In this document: piece after piece, positions 1 through 5,824 of the stretch | How the letters are laid out: every line of letters begins with the position of its first letter | How positions within the stretch are numbered: the stretch's first letter is position 1 | Source: Candidatus Bipolaricaulota bacterium | Lineage (GTDB): Bacteria; Bipolaricaulota; Bipolaricaulia; Bipolaricaulales; Bipolaricaulaceae | NCBI GenBank assembly: GCA_021163465.1 | Contig: JAGGWU010000111.1 | Location: 1-8,849, forward strand | Reading direction: 5' to 3' | Length of the DNA stretch: 8,849 nt | Notes under the pieces: model-generated | What the model saw: the letters and a program-made list of their open reading frames with translations, nothing else | Databases searched by the model: none | Told to the model about the DNA's origin: nothing | Position numbers and translations under genes: made by a program

Positions 1-180
1 CATCCCCTCTACCCAGCAAAGCACAACCTCATTCCATGGACGATCCGGGATGAAAAGGCGGTGGAGAGGGCCGCCGGGCTCTTTCGGAGCTCGGTCTTTT
101 CTGAAGCGGCATCTCAAGGTCGAGCGGCTGAAGCTATTATTCCCTCATTTGCCGGAGACGGCCTTACCGTGGTGCCTTGA
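1..180 (+). CDS. 3' end of an unrecognised gene (partial, uncertain)
   Basis: A reading frame is open from the first base of the window and stops at TGA 178-180, giving 59 codons. The visible peptide starts HPLYPAKHNLIPW and ends PSFAGDGLTVVP. I recognise no domain or motif in it. It contains a mid-length hydrophilic stretch rich in Ala, Glu and Arg, with no membrane segment. I found no competing long frame on the opposite strand in these bases, and the frame runs off the window edge, so it is plausibly the C-terminus of a real gene. A 59-codon open frame can also occur by chance in GC-rich DNA. No terminator follows the stop. Moderate to low confidence that it is coding; no function is proposed. 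Confidence 0.4.
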   Translation, partial: HPLYPAKHNLIPWTIRDEKAVERAAGLFRSSVFSEAASQGRAAEAIIPSFAGDGLTVVP

Positions 181-628
181 CCCTCCCTATTCATTATAAG
201 TACCAGCTGGGCTTGTCTTGCAAATCGGGACCTCTTCCCCGGCCGCCCCTGCCCCTAGTCCCTCCATCGGTTCGCCAAAAGGGTGGGTATTCAAGCACAG
301 CTTAGAAAGAGGTTGTCGCCCTTTCTCCCCGAAGGGGAACCCGCCCCCTTGATCCTGGACTCCGCCGGCCTGTCGATCCGAGGGCCAGAAGCCCAGGTGG
401 CGGGAGGCGTGGGCTTGAGATCCCCGCTGGCTTGCGGCTTCCTTCAGGAGACCTCGCCCCTTATGGCCCAGAAGCGGGCCCTCTTGGAGGCGGTGGCCTA
501 CAACCTCCGGGTGTTCCTCACCCTTCCTTTGCCTTTACCCTGGACCCTCAAGGTTTTCTTCCCCCGGCCCCTCGGTTGTAAGACAAACCCATCCGGGGGC
601 GTTAACCCCGATCCCTTGGGCATTCCTC
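181..628. other. Poorly coding stretch before the HU gene
   Basis: About 450 bases separate the left-edge frame from the HU promoter. I see no RNA gene, CRISPR or clear insertion sequence in it. It contains one doubtful plus-strand frame (listed separately), a run of C-rich patches, and an imperfect hairpin at 591-612: arms ATC and GGGG at 591-598 with one bulged C, pairing with CCCC and GAT at 606-612 around a GTTAA-containing loop. The hairpin ends 16 bases before the HU -35 box. A TATAAT-like hexamer on the minus strand (193-198) has only a weak -35 match and no gene downstream within the window. Confidence 0.5.
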
Positions 629-639
629 TTGACAGGTGA
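283..639 (+). CDS. Doubtful hypothetical ORF, possibly a gene remnant
   Basis: A 118-residue frame begins at GTG 283; the same frame is open back to 259, after TAG 256-258. It stops at TGA 637-639, inside the HU promoter. Around residues 20-32 it reads LILDSAGLSIRG, and around residues 64-80 it reads RALLEAVAYNLRVFL. The first faintly recalls the catalytic-Asp strand, and the second the C-terminal helix, of some DDE transposases, but the pieces lie much too close together for an intact enzyme. The last 35 or so residues are Pro- and Gly-rich and look non-coding. The only ribosome-site candidate, AAAAGG, abuts the GTG. The frame may be an internally deleted transposase relic or chance; the similarity is an impression and not established. 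Confidence 0.2.
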   Translation: MGIQAQLRKRLSPFLPEGEPAPLILDSAGLSIRGPEAQVAGGVGLRSPLACGFLQETSPLMAQKRALLEAVAYNLRVFLTLPLPLPWTLKVFFPRPLGCKTNPSGGVNPDPLGIPLDR

Positions 640-658
640 ACAAAGAATGCCTTATAAT
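629..658 (+). promoter_or_regulatory. Sigma70-type promoter of the HU gene
   Basis: TTGACA at 629-634 and TATAAT at 653-658 are both perfect matches to the consensus hexamers, with an 18 bp spacer. Transcription would start near 665, leaving a leader of about 25 nt before the ATG at 691. The leader carries AGAGGGGGG (674-682), a purine-rich ribosome binding site 8 nt before the start. This is the strongest promoter visible in the window, as expected for an abundant nucleoid protein. Confidence 0.88.
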
Positions 659-690
659 TAGACACACTTTAACAGAGGGGGGTGTAGTGG

Positions 691-1014
691 ATGAACAAGG
701 GGGAGTTGATCGCCAAATTGGCCGAGCGGGCTGGGATGACGAAGAAGGACGCACGTAAGGCCCTGGATACCCTCATCGATATCATCATCGAGGCCGTGAG
801 CAAGAACGAGGAGGTCCTGCTTACGGGCTTCGGCAAATTCGAAGCCCGGGCTCGCAAGGAGTCCCAGCGCATAAACCCCCAAACCCAACAGCGCATCAAG
901 GTTCCAAGCAAGGTCGTCCCCGTCTTCCGCCCCGGACGCAACTTCAAGGAGGCGGTGCAGAAGAAACTCAAGGCGGTCAGCGAGAGGGGGCAGCTCAAGA
1001 TCAAGCGGGCTTAA
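691..1014 (+). CDS. hup: HU-family DNA-binding nucleoid protein
   Basis: A 107-residue protein of the bacterial HU/IHF family: a small dimeric architectural protein that bends and compacts DNA in the nucleoid. The N-terminal helical dimerisation part covers residues 1-42. The hallmark GFGKFEAR lies at 46-53, and the DNA-gripping beta arm follows, with RINPQTQQRI at 60-69. Its Pro63 is the intercalating proline at the usual HU position. The family's FRPGRNFKEAV closes the fold at 79-89. Typical HU proteins are about 90 residues; this one has an extra basic tail of about 17 residues (VSERGQLKIKRA at the end). The gene stands alone, between a consensus promoter and an intrinsic terminator. The start is set by a purine-rich site 8 nt upstream. 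Whether it is HU or IHF cannot be decided strictly, but a lone homodimer-type gene favours HU. Confidence 0.95.
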   Translation: MNKGELIAKLAERAGMTKKDARKALDTLIDIIIEAVSKNEEVLLTGFGKFEARARKESQRINPQTQQRIKVPSKVVPVFRPGRNFKEAVQKKLKAVSERGQLKIKRA

Positions 1015-1039
1015 GGCTCGGTTCTCACAACGGATGAGA

Positions 1040-1070
1040 AACCCGGTGGTATCGGTGCCACCGGGTTTTT
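1040..1070 (+). terminator. Intrinsic terminator of the HU gene
   Basis: AACCCGGTGG (1040-1049) pairs perfectly with CCACCGGGTT (1058-1067) around an 8-nt loop. The hairpin runs into TTTTT (1066-1070) and then ATTT. It lies 25 nt after the HU stop codon. Read on the minus strand the stem is followed by TTTCTC only, so it would be a poorer terminator for the asnS transcript arriving from the right. Confidence 0.9.
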
Positions 1071-1098
1071 ATTTCGAACGAAGCCCTCACCGACCAAG

Positions 1099-1125
1099 GC
1101 CCCTTCCCTAAAAGCCGGAAGGGGC
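1099..1125 (-). terminator. Possible end of the asnS transcript (hairpin without U-tract)
   Basis: GCCCCTTCC (1099-1107) pairs with GGAAGGGGC (1117-1125), a 9 bp stem with a 9-nt loop, about 40 nt beyond the asnS stop codon. No run of T follows the stem on the minus strand, so it is not a canonical intrinsic terminator. It may protect the mRNA 3' end or mark a factor-dependent stop. The assignment rests on position and stem quality only. Confidence 0.35.
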
Positions 1126-1165
1126 GTGGGACTCACTTACCGGGCTACGAATCCGGCGGGCCGAG

Positions 1166-2467
1166 TCAAGGATAGAGCCGATCGAGCATCCGGGGGAAAG
1201 GAATGGCTTCACGGATATGCTTTATCCCACAGATCCATGCCACCGTCCGCTCCACCCCCAGCCCGAACCCCGAGTGCGGCACCGAGCCCCAACGGCGAAG
1301 GTCTATATACCACCGATATGGCTCCCGCGGTAGCCGGTACTCATCCAGCTGCCGCAGGAGCTCCTCTTCCGTGTCCACCCGCTGCGAGCCCCCGATGATC
1401 TCCCCGTACCCCTCGGGGGCGATGAGGTCCGCACCCAAGACCACCGAGGGATCATCCGGGGCCCGCTTCATATAAAAGGGCTTGATCCTGGCGGGAAAAC
1501 GCTCCACGAAAACGGGCCGCCCGAAATGATGGGAGAGGGCATCCTCCGCAGGGGCCCCGAAATCATCTCCATACTCCATGGGGACCCCGGCGGCGTTCAC
1601 GATCTCCACCGCCTCCCCATAGGTAACCCGGGCGAAGGGGGCCTCGACCTCACGCGTAAGGGTTTCCGCATCTCGCTCCAAGATCTCGAGCTCCCGCTTC
1701 CTCTCGGAAACCACGTACTCCACGATGTACCGCACCAACCGCTCCTGTAACGCGAGGTTATCCTCGTGGTCGAAGTAGGCCATCTCCGCCTCCGCCATCC
1801 AGAACTCGGTGAGGTGTCGGCGGGTTTTCGACTTCTCCGCCCGGAAGGCGGGGCCGATCCAGTAGACCTTGCCCAGGGCCATGCACGTGGCCTCTAGATA
1901 AAGCTGCCCCGACTGGGAAAGGTATGCCGGCTCGCCGAAGTAGTCCAGGGGAAAGAGGGTGGTGGTTCCCTCCACTTGGGTCCCCACGATGATGGGGCAC
2001 TCGGTGGCCACAAACCCCTCCCTTTTGAAGAACTCCCGGATCGCCCATAAAACCGCATCCCGAACCCGGAGGATCGCGAACTGGCGCCGCATCCGGATCC
2101 AGAGGTGCCGATGATCCATGAGGAAACCGACCCCATGCTCCTTAAGGGCGATGGGAAACTGCTCTTTGGGTATCTGAACCGGCGCGATCTTCTTCAGGAG
2201 GAGCTCGTATCCCCCGGGAGCCCGGGGGTCGGCCCGCACCGTTCCGGTGACGATGAGGGAGGTCTCTTGGGGCAGACGCTCACACAGCTCGAAGCTCTCC
2301 GCTTCGGTATCTTTGACGGTGGCCACACACTGCAGGAACCCGGTCCCGTCGCGGACGATGAGGAACCGGATCTTGCCCGAGGAGCGCTTGTTGAAAAGCC
2401 AACCCCGGACGGCCACCTCCTTTCCCACATGGCTCGGCAGCTCCTCGATATACACCGCCTGAGGCAT
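1166..2467 (-). CDS. asnS: Asparaginyl-tRNA synthetase
   Basis: A class IIb aminoacyl-tRNA synthetase of 433 residues, a normal length for AsnRS. It would attach asparagine to tRNA-Asn in the cytoplasm. An N-terminal OB-fold anticodon-binding domain covers about residues 15-100 (VAVRGWLFNKRSSGKIRF). Class II motif 2 is FRAEKSKTRRHLTEFW at 208-223, and motif 3 contains GFGLGVER at 400-407. The ending CGIKHIREAIPFPRM (413-427) with a terminal RLYP, and GEIIGGSQR at 355-363, are typical of AsnRS; AspRS normally has a different sequence here. The ATG shares one base with the TGA of the preceding gene (TGATG), and AAGGAGG (2472-2478) sits 4 nt upstream, so translation is probably coupled. It is the last gene of the leftward operon. 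Presence of AsnRS implies direct charging of tRNA-Asn, although an amidotransferase route elsewhere cannot be excluded. Confidence 0.93.
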   Translation of the reverse strand: MPQAVYIEELPSHVGKEVAVRGWLFNKRSSGKIRFLIVRDGTGFLQCVATVKDTEAESFELCERLPQETSLIVTGTVRADPRAPGGYELLLKKIAPVQIPKEQFPIALKEHGVGFLMDHRHLWIRMRRQFAILRVRDAVLWAIREFFKREGFVATECPIIVGTQVEGTTTLFPLDYFGEPAYLSQSGQLYLEATCMALGKVYWIGPAFRAEKSKTRRHLTEFWMAEAEMAYFDHEDNLALQERLVRYIVEYVVSERKRELEILERDAETLTREVEAPFARVTYGEAVEIVNAAGVPMEYGDDFGAPAEDALSHHFGRPVFVERFPARIKPFYMKRAPDDPSVVLGADLIAPEGYGEIIGGSQRVDTEEELLRQLDEYRLPREPYRWYIDLRRWGSVPHSGFGLGVERTVAWICGIKHIREAIPFPRMLDRLYP

Positions 2468-2955
2468 CAGGCCTCCTTGAGGTCCCTCCTCCAGAAAAGC
2501 CTCACCATGTACTCGTCCTCCAGGGGCTTTATCTCCAGGTCCCCTTTGTGGGCGGAGTGGATCGCCCGGCCGATCCGCATGGCCAGGTGGGGTGTTGTGG
2601 TGGCGATCTCCACCTCATCCCCCTCGTCCTTTATCCACAGGATCCGCTGCAGCGGCCGTTGCCTGCGCGCTTCCTCCTCCTGGTTACGCACCAGGTTCAG
2701 GATCTCGTCACGTTTTTCCGCAAGGTATGAACCGCCGAGGTAAAGGAGGCCCCCGGGGTAGCGGTCATGCTCCCGGCGACAGGCGGGGCAGAGGGCACGG
2801 TGGACATCCCGGGGAAGATCTTCCGGGGGGTGTTGCCAGTGGCCGTCGCGATAGAAAAGGCCACACCGCTCACAGACGGTGGGCTCGGGATACTTCTTCC
2901 CTTCATAATATGGGTTATCGGTCTCATGTCCCACGATGCCGCGGCGCTCACGCAT
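2467..2955 (-). CDS. BCAM0308 / NMD3-like zinc-ribbon protein
   Basis: A 162-residue soluble protein that matches my memory of the BCAM0308 family, often labelled as NMD3-related (affecting ribosome stability and mRNA decay). Its bacterial function is not established. An N-terminal zinc ribbon is visible as CERC at 28-31 and CPAC at 56-59, four cysteines able to bind one zinc. These flank the family-like GHWQHPP segment at 38-44. A conserved helix, AEKRDEILNLVRNQEEEAR, spans about 79-97. It is followed by a beta-rich C-terminal part (LQRILWIKDEGDEVEIATTT, then RLFWRRD near the end), which probably forms a small RNA- or protein-binding fold. The gene overlaps the end of acpP by 8 nt and shares one base with asnS. 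GGGGGAGGAA lies a few bases before the ATG. Its place beside asnS fits a translation-linked role, but that is inference. Confidence 0.75.
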   Translation of the reverse strand: MRERRGIVGHETDNPYYEGKKYPEPTVCERCGLFYRDGHWQHPPEDLPRDVHRALCPACRREHDRYPGGLLYLGGSYLAEKRDEILNLVRNQEEEARRQRPLQRILWIKDEGDEVEIATTTPHLAMRIGRAIHSAHKGDLEIKPLEDEYMVRLFWRRDLKEA

Positions 2956-3211
2956 CCAGTTCCTCCCCCTCCTTTTCCCCGATCTTGCGCTCGATGTAGG
3001 CGATCGCCTCGCCCACCGTGTTTATCTTCTCGGCGTCCTCTTCGGGAATCTCGATCCCGAACTCGTCCTCGAACTCCATGATCAAATCCACAAGGTCCAG
3101 GGAATCGGCGCCGAGGTCCTCCCGGAAGGTGGCCTCCTCGGTCACCTCTTCCAGCTCCACCATGAGCTTTTCCGCAATGATCTCCTTTATCCTTTCGGCC
3201 GTCCTGCTCAT
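2948..3211 (-). CDS. acpP: Acyl carrier protein
   Basis: An 87-residue acidic helical protein, slightly longer than the usual 77-80. It carries growing acyl chains on a 4'-phosphopantetheine arm during type II fatty acid synthesis. The attachment motif GADSLDLVDLIMEFED starts at residue 34, and Ser37 is the modification site added by a holo-ACP synthase encoded elsewhere. The flanking FREDLGADSLD and EDEFGIEIPEEDAEKI segments are standard ACP helices. An extra charged tail, GEKEGEELDA, ends the protein. The start is supported by a purine-rich site, AAGGGGGTG (3222-3230), about 10 nt upstream. It lies 30 bp after fabG, the largest gap between protein genes in the operon. It supplies the substrate for the FabD, FabH, FabG and PlsX enzymes encoded just before it. 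Confidence 0.96.
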   Translation of the reverse strand: MSRTAERIKEIIAEKLMVELEEVTEEATFREDLGADSLDLVDLIMEFEDEFGIEIPEEDAEKINTVGEAIAYIERKIGEKEGEELDA

Positions 3212-3241
3212 TTCCGTATCGCACCCCCTTGAACGAGACTT

Positions 3242-3982
3242 TCAGGCACAGGGCGCAAGGCCCCCGTCGACGCAGAAAACGTGCCCAGTTATATAAGAAG
3301 CCCTTTCGGAGAGCAAGAAGGCCACGAGCTGGGCCACCTCACCCGGCCTCCCCGACCTCCCCAAGGGGATCCGGGAGATGTACTCGTCGATGAGCTCTTT
3401 TGGAAGGGAGGCGGTCATGGGGGTCTCGATTAGCCCTGGGGCCACGACGTTGGCCCGGATCCCGTAACGTCCCGCTTCTTGAGCGATGGTACGGCAGAGG
3501 GCGATGAGCCCCGCCTTGGCGGCGGCGTAGTTGGCCTGGCCGGGGTTTCCCGTGAGGCCGACCACCGAGGAGATGAACACCATGGCGCCCCGACGTCGGC
3601 GCATCATTCCCCGCAAAAGCACATGGGCAAAGTTATAGGCCCCGGTGAGGTGGGCACGAAGGACCTCTTCCCACATCTCCGGCCTCATCCGCACAAGGAG
3701 GGTGTCCCGAGTAACCCCGGCGGAATGCACGAAGAGCTCCACCGGCCCCGCCCACTCCTCCACGGAGGCTACGCACTCCCTTACCGCCGTCGCGTCCCCC
3801 ACATCGCACCGGAAGAACCGTGCCCCTTCCCCCAGTTCCGCTTCAGCCGCCTTTCCCCGGGCCTCGCTCCTGCCCAAAATGGCCACCCGGGCGCCTCCCG
3901 AAAGGAGCTCCCGGGCCACGGCGAGCCCGATCCCGGAAGTCCCCCCCGTAACCAACGCCGTCTTGCCCTCAAATCCCCACAT
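3242..3982 (-). CDS. fabG: 3-oxoacyl-[acyl-carrier-protein] reductase (SDR family)
   Basis: A 246-residue short-chain dehydrogenase/reductase that reduces 3-oxoacyl-ACP to 3-hydroxyacyl-ACP, normally with NADPH. The Rossmann nucleotide motif TGGTSGIG is at 12-19, and an Arg at 38 (ILGRSE) would favour NADPH. The catalytic Ser139, Tyr152 and Lys156 lie in the FabG-typical block SSVVGLTGNPGQANYAAAK. The late motif APGLIETPM is at 181-189. Two positions differ from textbook FabG: the usual NNAG reads HSAG (86-89), and the Asn of the N-S-Y-K tetrad is replaced by His111 (AHLTG). The gene overlaps fabD by 14 nt. GGAAGGAG lies only 1 nt before the ATG, an unusually short spacing, but the fold begins at once so no later start is likely. 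Operon position strongly supports FabG over a generic SDR. Confidence 0.92.
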   Translation of the reverse strand: MWGFEGKTALVTGGTSGIGLAVARELLSGGARVAILGRSEARGKAAEAELGEGARFFRCDVGDATAVRECVASVEEWAGPVELFVHSAGVTRDTLLVRMRPEMWEEVLRAHLTGAYNFAHVLLRGMMRRRRGAMVFISSVVGLTGNPGQANYAAAKAGLIALCRTIAQEAGRYGIRANVVAPGLIETPMTASLPKELIDEYISRIPLGRSGRPGEVAQLVAFLLSERASYITGHVFCVDGGLAPCA

Positions 3983-4847
3983 ACTCCTTCCAACTCCCGA
4001 AGTTTATCCGGGGGGAGATCCGGCGCCCGAGCTTGGCCAATACCTCCCCGGGCCCGACCTCCACCGCCTCCTTTATACCCAGCTCCTCCAAGGAGCGAAT
4101 GACCTCTGTCCACCTGACCGGGCTCGTCATCTGCCGCCCCATGAGCTCCCGGATCCTCTCGGGATCGGATTCAGGCCGCCCGGAGACCGCGGAGATGAAG
4201 GTCACCTTGGGCGGCATGAACTCGATCTCCTCCAGGGCCCGCCGCATCTCCTCCTCGGCCTCCCGCATGTAGGGGGTGTGGAATGGGCCCGAGACCTTGA
4301 GGGGGATCGCCCGGAATCCCCGATCGCGGGCGAGCTCCACCGCCCGCTTCACCGCCCCCCGCTTCCCCGAGACCACCACCTGTTCGGGGGCGTTATAGTT
4401 GACCGCGTAGCAACCGGCTTCGGTGGCGATCCGCTCCACCTCCGCCTGTGGGGCGATGATGGCCGCCATGGAGCCGGGGTTTTCCCGGGCCGCCTCCTCC
4501 ATGAGCCTTCCCCGCAGGGCCACGAGGTGCAGGGCCTCGTCCCAATCGATCACTTCCGCCGCGGCCAGGGCAGCGTACTCCCCCAGGGAATGGCCGCAAA
4601 CCGCGTCCGGGGAAACCCCCACCTCCCGCACCATGGCCTCGGTGGAGAGCCACTCCACCAAAAGAAGCAGGGGCTGGACATAGGAGGTGCGTCCGAGCCT
4701 CTCGGGGTCGTCCCAAGCCTCTAGGGGGGAATATCCCAAGATCTCCGCGGCCTCTGATACAATCGCCAACGCCCAAGGGCACCTCAGGAAGGCCCTTCCC
4801 ATCCCCGGCCGCTGGGACCCTTGCCCCGGATACAGGAAGGCTACCAC
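3969..4847 (-). CDS. fabD: Malonyl-CoA:ACP transacylase
   Basis: A 292-residue enzyme that moves malonyl from CoA to acyl carrier protein, supplying extender units for fatty acid synthesis. The N-terminal GQGSQ is at 8-12. The nucleophile elbow GHSLGE is at 85-90 with Ser87; Arg112 (LRGRLM) is the carboxylate-binding residue, and His190 (GPFHTPYM) is the catalytic histidine. NYNAPEQVVVSG at 150-161 and VEVGPGEVL near the C-terminus are also family motifs. Length is near the usual 300-310. The start is GTG at 4845-4847, inside the last codons of fabH (7 nt overlap). No good ribosome binding site precedes it, so expression probably depends on translational coupling with fabH. All active-site residues expected of the family are present. 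Confidence 0.95.
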   Translation of the reverse strand: MVAFLYPGQGSQRPGMGRAFLRCPWALAIVSEAAEILGYSPLEAWDDPERLGRTSYVQPLLLLVEWLSTEAMVREVGVSPDAVCGHSLGEYAALAAAEVIDWDEALHLVALRGRLMEEAARENPGSMAAIIAPQAEVERIATEAGCYAVNYNAPEQVVVSGKRGAVKRAVELARDRGFRAIPLKVSGPFHTPYMREAEEEMRRALEEIEFMPPKVTFISAVSGRPESDPERIRELMGRQMTSPVRWTEVIRSLEELGIKEAVEVGPGEVLAKLGRRISPRINFGSWKEYVGI

Positions 4848-5824
4848 TTAAGGATCACCGTCCCGTAGCAAGCCCCGGCCCCGAAGGCCGTTAGGGCGAG
4901 GATGTGTCCCTCCCGGATCACCCCATCCCGCACCGCCTCGTCCAGGAGGATGGGGATGGAGGCGGTAGAGGTATTGGCCACCCGCTCTATATTCACCAGC
5001 ACCCGCTCCCGGGGAAAGCCCAGCCGTTTCACCAAGGCCTCGATGATCCTGAGGTTCGCTTGGTGAGGAAGAAGCCAGTCTATGTCGGAAAGGGAAATCC
5101 CGGCTCGTTGTGCGGCCTCCACGGTGGCCCGTTCCATCATCTGTACCGCCGACTGGTAAACCCCACGCCCCTTCATCTCGAGGAGGTGTTTCTTGTTTTT
5201 TACGGTCTCGGGGCTCGCCGGGAGCCGCACCCCCCCGGCGGGGATGCGCAAAAGATCCCGTTTGGTGGCGTCCCCGTGGATGGAGATCCCCAGGATCCCC
5301 CGATCGCCGTTTTCTTTCTGCAACACCACGGCCCCAGCTCCGTCCCCGAAAAGGACGCAGGTCTTGCGGTCCTCCCAGTCCACGAACCGGGAGAGGGCCT
5401 CGATCCCCACCACCAGGGCGTTGTCGGCGAGGCCATTTTCCATCATGGCTCCGGCGACGGCTACCCCAAAAACGAAGCCGGCGCACCCCGCCTTGATATC
5501 GAAGAAGGGCGGTTCATGGGGAAGGCCCAGTCCTTCCGCGATGAAGGGGGCCGTGCCGGGGATTATCTCCTCGGGCACGTTGGTGGCCACGATGAGGAGG
5601 TCTAGGGCATCCGGGGGAAGGCCGGCGCGATCCAGCGCAGCCTGGGCGGCGGCCACCCCCATGTCGGCGGGGGGATCGTGGGGGCCGAGGACGTATCGTC
5701 GTTGGATCCCGGTGCGGGAACGGATCCACTCGTCGGAGGTATCCAAAGTGCGGGAGAGATCCTCGTTGGTGATCTCCCGTTCGGGGAGAAAGCTCCCCGT
5801 TCCCGCCACCCGGAGGGCGATCAT
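4841..5824 (-). CDS. fabH: 3-oxoacyl-ACP synthase III (KAS III)
   Basis: A 327-residue thiolase-fold condensing enzyme that starts fatty acid synthesis by joining an acyl-CoA to malonyl-ACP. The catalytic triad is complete: Cys114 in DIKAGCAGF, His254 in LLPHQANLRI, and Asn284 in ERVANTSTASIP. GDGAGAVVL at 160-168 and the C-terminal LTAFGAGACYGTVILKW are also typical. I chose the ATG at 5822-5824, giving the standard opening MIALRVAGTGSFLPE. It forms an ATGA overlap with the plsX stop and has GAGGGAGG (5826-5833) upstream. A TTG-initiated extension to 5881 would add 19 Arg/Gly-rich residues inside plsX and is unlikely. Chain-length or branched-primer preference cannot be read from these motifs. 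Confidence 0.95.
   Translation of the reverse strand: MIALRVAGTGSFLPEREITNEDLSRTLDTSDEWIRSRTGIQRRYVLGPHDPPADMGVAAAQAALDRAGLPPDALDLLIVATNVPEEIIPGTAPFIAEGLGLPHEPPFFDIKAGCAGFVFGVAVAGAMMENGLADNALVVGIEALSRFVDWEDRKTCVLFGDGAGAVVLQKENGDRGILGISIHGDATKRDLLRIPAGGVRLPASPETVKNKKHLLEMKGRGVYQSAVQMMERATVEAAQRAGISLSDIDWLLPHQANLRIIEALVKRLGFPRERVLVNIERVANTSTASIPILLDEAVRDGVIREGHILALTAFGAGACYGTVILKW

Noticed and set aside
193..223. Minus-strand TATAAT (193-198) with a weak AAGACA or TTGCAA -35
   Set aside because: No minus-strand open frame longer than about 26 codons follows towards base 1, and the -35 match is poor, so I do not call a promoter.
2105..2743. 212-codon plus-strand frame opposite asnS and the zinc-ribbon gene
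   Set aside because: It spans the reverse strand of two recognised genes and shows no domain of its own.
3645..4724. 359-codon plus-strand frame opposite fabG and fabD
   Set aside because: It is antisense to two complete enzymes with intact motifs. It is Pro/His/Arg-rich low-complexity sequence typical of shadow frames in GC-rich DNA.
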